Source of the DNA: Archaeoglobaceae archaeon
Lineage (GTDB): Archaea; Halobacteriota; Archaeoglobi; Archaeoglobales; Archaeoglobaceae
Reading direction: 5' to 3'
Assembly: GCA_027028145.1 (NCBI GenBank)
Contig: JALVJV010000001.1
Span: 1-45,122, forward strand
Length of the DNA stretch: 45,122 nucleotides
The notes under the pieces are model-generated. The model was not told the DNA's origin, did not search any database, and saw nothing but the letters and a program-made list of their open reading frames with translations. Shown piece by piece: positions 43,003 to 45,122 of this stretch. Position 1 is the stretch's first letter. Each line of letters starts with the position of its first letter. Position numbers and translations under genes: made by a program.

Positions 43003-43056
43003 TTTTTATGCAACCCTTAGTCAAACCAATTTGATCTCGGATCAAGTAAACTTGAT
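43003..43056 (+). promoter_or_regulatory. promoter and tandem palindromes upstream of cbiM (candidate NikR operator)
   Basis: A TATA-like TTTTTATG at 43003-43010 would start transcription near 43033. Two overlapping palindromes lie there: TTGATC-TCG-GATCAA at 43031-43045 and ATCAAGT-AA-ACTTGAT at 43041-43056. Both lie 15-40 bases before the ATG at 43071. Position over the start site fits a repressor such as NikR, encoded at 4303-4716. The palindromes do not match the GTATGA-type NikR boxes of bacteria, so the link is inference. Confidence 0.5.
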
Positions 43057-43070
43057 TTAGGGGTGGTAGC

Positions 43071-43721
43071 ATGCACATATCGGACGGGATACTTCCGTTG
43101 ACGTGGTGCGGGATTTGGTATGCGGTGTGCATCCCCTTTTGGATACTGGGAGTCAGAGAGATAAGAAGGAGAACCAAGGAGGATCCGAAATACCTACCGA
43201 CCTTGGCAATGATCGGAGCGGCGGTTTTCGTGATATCGGTTTGGCACATACCGGTTCCGGTAACGGGATCGTGCTCGCACCCAGTCGGAACGCCTATGGC
43301 GGCGATAATCGTAGGGCCTTTCGCAACCGTGGTTATATCGAGCATAGCGCTGTTCTTCCAAGCGTTTTTGGGGCACGGAGGAATAACGACGTTGGGAGCC
43401 AATACCTTCTCTATGGGTATCGTCGGAACGTTTACGGGATACGCGACATACGTCCTTCTAAAGAACAGAGCACCCGTATGGCTTTCAGCCGGACTTGCCG
43501 GATTCGTTGGAGACATGATGACCTACGTAACTTCAGCGTTGGAGTTGGCTTTAGGTTTAAATCCGCACTCCGTAATTTACCACTGGTGGCTCTACTTCTT
43601 GGGATACGGACCGACGCAGATACCTCTGGCTTTGGCTGAATTCGCCTTCACAGCCGGAGTCGTGAGCTACATAGCTGAAAACAGACCGGAACTCCTGAAG
43701 GTGGGTGTCGCTCATGGATAG
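43071..43721 (+). CDS. cbiM: cobalt/nickel ECF transporter substrate-binding component CbiM
   Basis: Membrane protein that captures Co2+ or Ni2+. The N-terminus MHISDGILP is the hallmark: the free amino group and His2 bind the metal. Six to seven hydrophobic segments follow, with HIPVPVTGSCSHPVGTPMA, LFFQAFLGHGGITTLGANTFSMG and DMMTYVTSALELAL typical for the family. 216 residues is the usual size. It opens the operon cbiM, cbiN-like, small membrane ORF, cbiQ, cbiO, with 8-base overlap to the next gene. Metal (cobalt or nickel) is not decidable from sequence; cbiA upstream favours cobalt, NikR and hydrogenase favour nickel. Confidence 0.94.
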   Translation: MHISDGILPLTWCGIWYAVCIPFWILGVREIRRRTKEDPKYLPTLAMIGAAVFVISVWHIPVPVTGSCSHPVGTPMAAIIVGPFATVVISSIALFFQAFLGHGGITTLGANTFSMGIVGTFTGYATYVLLKNRAPVWLSAGLAGFVGDMMTYVTSALELALGLNPHSVIYHWWLYFLGYGPTQIPLALAEFAFTAGVVSYIAENRPELLKVGVAHG

Positions 43722-43992
43722 GTTTACTGTGTATTCGATAGCCCTGCTCTTTCTGATATCATCGGCAATAATCGTCGCCAGCTACGTAGGACATAAGAAA
43801 GGCGCGCTTGAAGGAACCGATGACATAGTGGAGGACTTGGCAACATCCACTACGCACGTTCAGGCTAAGGAGATAGTCCCAGCGATTCCGGAAAAATTGG
43901 AACCTATTGGATTCACCTTAGCCGGCGTTTTTGGAGGTCTGCTCGTCGGATACTTCTGGGAAGACGTGTTCGGGGAGGGTAGAAGGGAATGA
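43714..43992 (+). CDS. CbiN/PDGLE-like accessory membrane protein
   Basis: A 92-residue protein with two membrane helices (about 6-24 and 70-88) and a central loop GALEGTDDIVEDLA resembling the G-(A/T)DG-x-x-E-x-(A/I) box of CbiN and PDGLE proteins, the second component of Co/Ni ECF transporters that assists metal insertion into CbiM. The start ATG 43714 (MDRFTVYSIALLF) overlaps the cbiM stop. It ends with an ATGA overlap with the next small ORF. Confidence 0.75.
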   Translation: MDRFTVYSIALLFLISSAIIVASYVGHKKGALEGTDDIVEDLATSTTHVQAKEIVPAIPEKLEPIGFTLAGVFGGLLVGYFWEDVFGEGRRE

Positions 43993-44099
43993 TGGACTGG
44001 CTCAGCGGTGATGCCGTAAACGGATTGGGAACGACCATCGGCTTCTTCTTAGCTTTGATAGTTGGGAGGTATCTGAGGAAATGGAGGTATTCAGCGTAG
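43989..44099 (+). CDS. 36-residue single-helix membrane protein within the transporter operon
   Basis: From ATG 43989 to TAG 44099: a soluble tip (MMDWLSGDAVNG), one membrane helix (TTIGFFLALIVG) and a basic end (RYLRKWRYSA). The ATG overlaps the stop of the upstream gene (ATGA) and its end overlaps cbiQ by 19 bases, so it is tightly embedded in the translation relay of the operon. No family is recognised; tiny extra components (NikL-type) are known in nickel ECF systems. It may be a real micro-protein or a chance coding leader that couples cbiN to cbiQ. Confidence 0.55.
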   Translation: MMDWLSGDAVNGLGTTIGFFLALIVGRYLRKWRYSA

Positions 44100-44818
44100 C
44101 AACTAAAGAGAACGGATTGCAGAAGATCGACGGAAGGGTTAAGCTTATTTCAACGATAGCCCTACTGCTCGCAATAGTTTCGATGAACGAACCCTACATT
44201 CCCCTCATACTTTTTTTAATAAATCTGTCACTGCTGATTTACGTTGGCGTTCCGATCAAAAAGCTCCTCTACCCTCTATACATATCCGTCGTTATCTTCA
44301 TCGTATTGGCGTTCACGACACCGGGAAAATCTGTAGGCGTATTCACGGTTACGAGGGAAGGCTTGAAGCTCGCATTTCTCGTAATGGCTAAGGTCTTGGC
44401 TTGCACGAGCATTCTGTTATTGCTGATAGCGACGACGCCGATTCACGAAATTATCACAGCTTTGTGCTGGATCAGGCTACCGAAGGTAGTTGTAGATTTG
44501 ACTGTTCTGATGATGAGATATGTTGATACGCTTGCGGAGGAACTTCAAACGCTAACTTATGCGTTAAAAATGAAGAACGCCTTTTCAAAATTCGTAAGCT
44601 GGAAGAAGAAGGTTTACAACATGGGCATAGCCAGCGGGGCTCTCATAATCAAATCCATAGATAGGGCGAGCAGGGTTTACATGGCTATGACTCTCAGGGG
44701 CTACGGAAGTTCCGGCATGATCAAATCCGAAAGGATCGAGCTTAAGGATTCGTTGATGATACTTATTTCCGTAGCTTTTGGAATCGCTCTCATCTTCCTC
44801 GACAGGGTGATGTCATGA
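44081..44818 (+). CDS. cbiQ: ECF transporter transmembrane component CbiQ
   Basis: The T component that couples ATP hydrolysis to transport. The 245-residue protein has five to six membrane segments, and the coupling helix region carries LMMRYVDTLAEELQTLTYAL and RVYMAMTLRGYGSSG, whose short AxxxRG-type motif contacts the ATPase. The start ATG 44081 lies inside the previous small ORF; it ends with an ATGA overlap with cbiO. Confidence 0.93.
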   Translation: MEVFSVATKENGLQKIDGRVKLISTIALLLAIVSMNEPYIPLILFLINLSLLIYVGVPIKKLLYPLYISVVIFIVLAFTTPGKSVGVFTVTREGLKLAFLVMAKVLACTSILLLLIATTPIHEIITALCWIRLPKVVVDLTVLMMRYVDTLAEELQTLTYALKMKNAFSKFVSWKKKVYNMGIASGALIIKSIDRASRVYMAMTLRGYGSSGMIKSERIELKDSLMILISVAFGIALIFLDRVMS

Positions 44819-45122
44819 TCGAAGTTAGCAATTTAACTTTCGAGTATCCCGACGGAACCTTGGCACTATCAAACGTTACCTTCAACGTGAAAAAGTGCGA
44901 AAAAGTGGCGATTTTGGGTGAAAACGGTAGCGGTAAGACGACGCTGTTCCTCTGCATCGTCGGACTGCTTCGCCCGCGGAGTGGAAGGGTGTTGGTAAAA
45001 GGAATTGAGGTAAACAGAAAAAACGAGGATAAGATCAGAAGGATCGTCGGCTTGGTCTTTCAAAATCCGGACGATCAGGTATTTCTGCCGAAGGTTTACG
45101 ATGACGTGGCTTTCGGTCTAAG
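44815..45122 (+). CDS. cbiO: ECF transporter ATPase CbiO (truncated by window end)
   Basis: The first 102 codons of the ABC ATPase: MIEVSNLTFEYPDGTLALSN, Walker A GENGSGKTT and the Q-loop VFQNPDDQVFLPKVYDDVAFG, typical for cobalt/nickel ATPases of the CbiO/EcfA class. The signature motif and Walker B lie outside. It is the fifth gene of the transporter operon, and its start overlaps the cbiQ stop by four bases. Confidence 0.95.
   Translation, partial: MIEVSNLTFEYPDGTLALSNVTFNVKKCEKVAILGENGSGKTTLFLCIVGLLRPRSGRVLVKGIEVNRKNEDKIRRIVGLVFQNPDDQVFLPKVYDDVAFGL

Overview
The window looks like chromosome from a hyperthermophilic euryarchaeon of the Archaeoglobales (Archaeoglobus, Ferroglobus or Geoglobus type). 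It combines formylmethanofuran:tetrahydromethanopterin formyltransferase, two HdrA-type flavoproteins fused to MvhD, a MvhGA [NiFe]-hydrogenase, an acyl-CoA dehydrogenase, topoisomerase VI subunit B, archaeal phosphoglycerate mutase, NurA, archaeal RNase P RNA, TATA boxes about 25 bases before starts, and GGTGAT-type ribosome binding sites. The genus is not resolved from the sequence alone.

Left part (1-7.7 kb). A frame reading antisense through tRNA-Lys resembles the N-terminal half of an SSV-type integrase, which would put an integrated element off the left edge. Then come an m5C RNA methyltransferase with a PUA-like partner, an acyl-CoA dehydrogenase, a LAGLIDADG endonuclease gene and a PH-domain membrane protein gene (each broken at a run of seven A), initiator tRNA-Met, NikR, an ASCH protein, an acetyltransferase-ABC ATPase fusion and a NadR-like P-loop protein.

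Energy metabolism (7.7-12.4 and 19-24.5 kb). One minus-strand operon is hdrA-mvhD fusion, mvhG, mvhA. A second is another hdrA-mvhD fusion with an eight-cluster polyferredoxin. Neither contains hdrBC. A radical SAM/SPASM gene faces the second operon and is divergent from a winged-helix regulator; mirrored sequence blocks cover both starts. Between the operons lie tRNA-Val, apgM, DUF2070 and DUF2207 membrane proteins, and a RAM-domain protein coupled to top6B.

Middle (24.5-36.1 kb). After a membrane methyltransferase, nurA and a 42-residue zinc ribbon comes a divergent pair of operons that reads as one surface-filament or secretion machine. Five consecutive prepilin-like proteins run leftwards. 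A small membrane protein, a TadA/GspE-type ATPase, a double TadC/GspF-type membrane protein, a RecA-fold protein without a Walker A motif and a small anchored protein run rightwards. I consider this the best candidate for a poorly described system here. It is followed by a lipoprotein and a three-gene unit (two DUF131 membrane proteins and a pyruvate-kinase-C-like protein).

Right part (36.1-45.1 kb). RNase P RNA, a glycosyltransferase, an MFS transporter, a lipoprotein, a YdjM-like membrane protein, an M42 aminopeptidase, ftr, cbiA, and a cobalt/nickel ECF transporter operon (cbiM, cbiN-like, a 36-residue membrane protein, cbiQ, cbiO cut by the window end). Palindromes at the predicted transcription start of cbiM are candidate operators for the NikR encoded at 4.5 kb. 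Nickel uptake, NikR and the [NiFe]-hydrogenase plausibly form one nickel economy.
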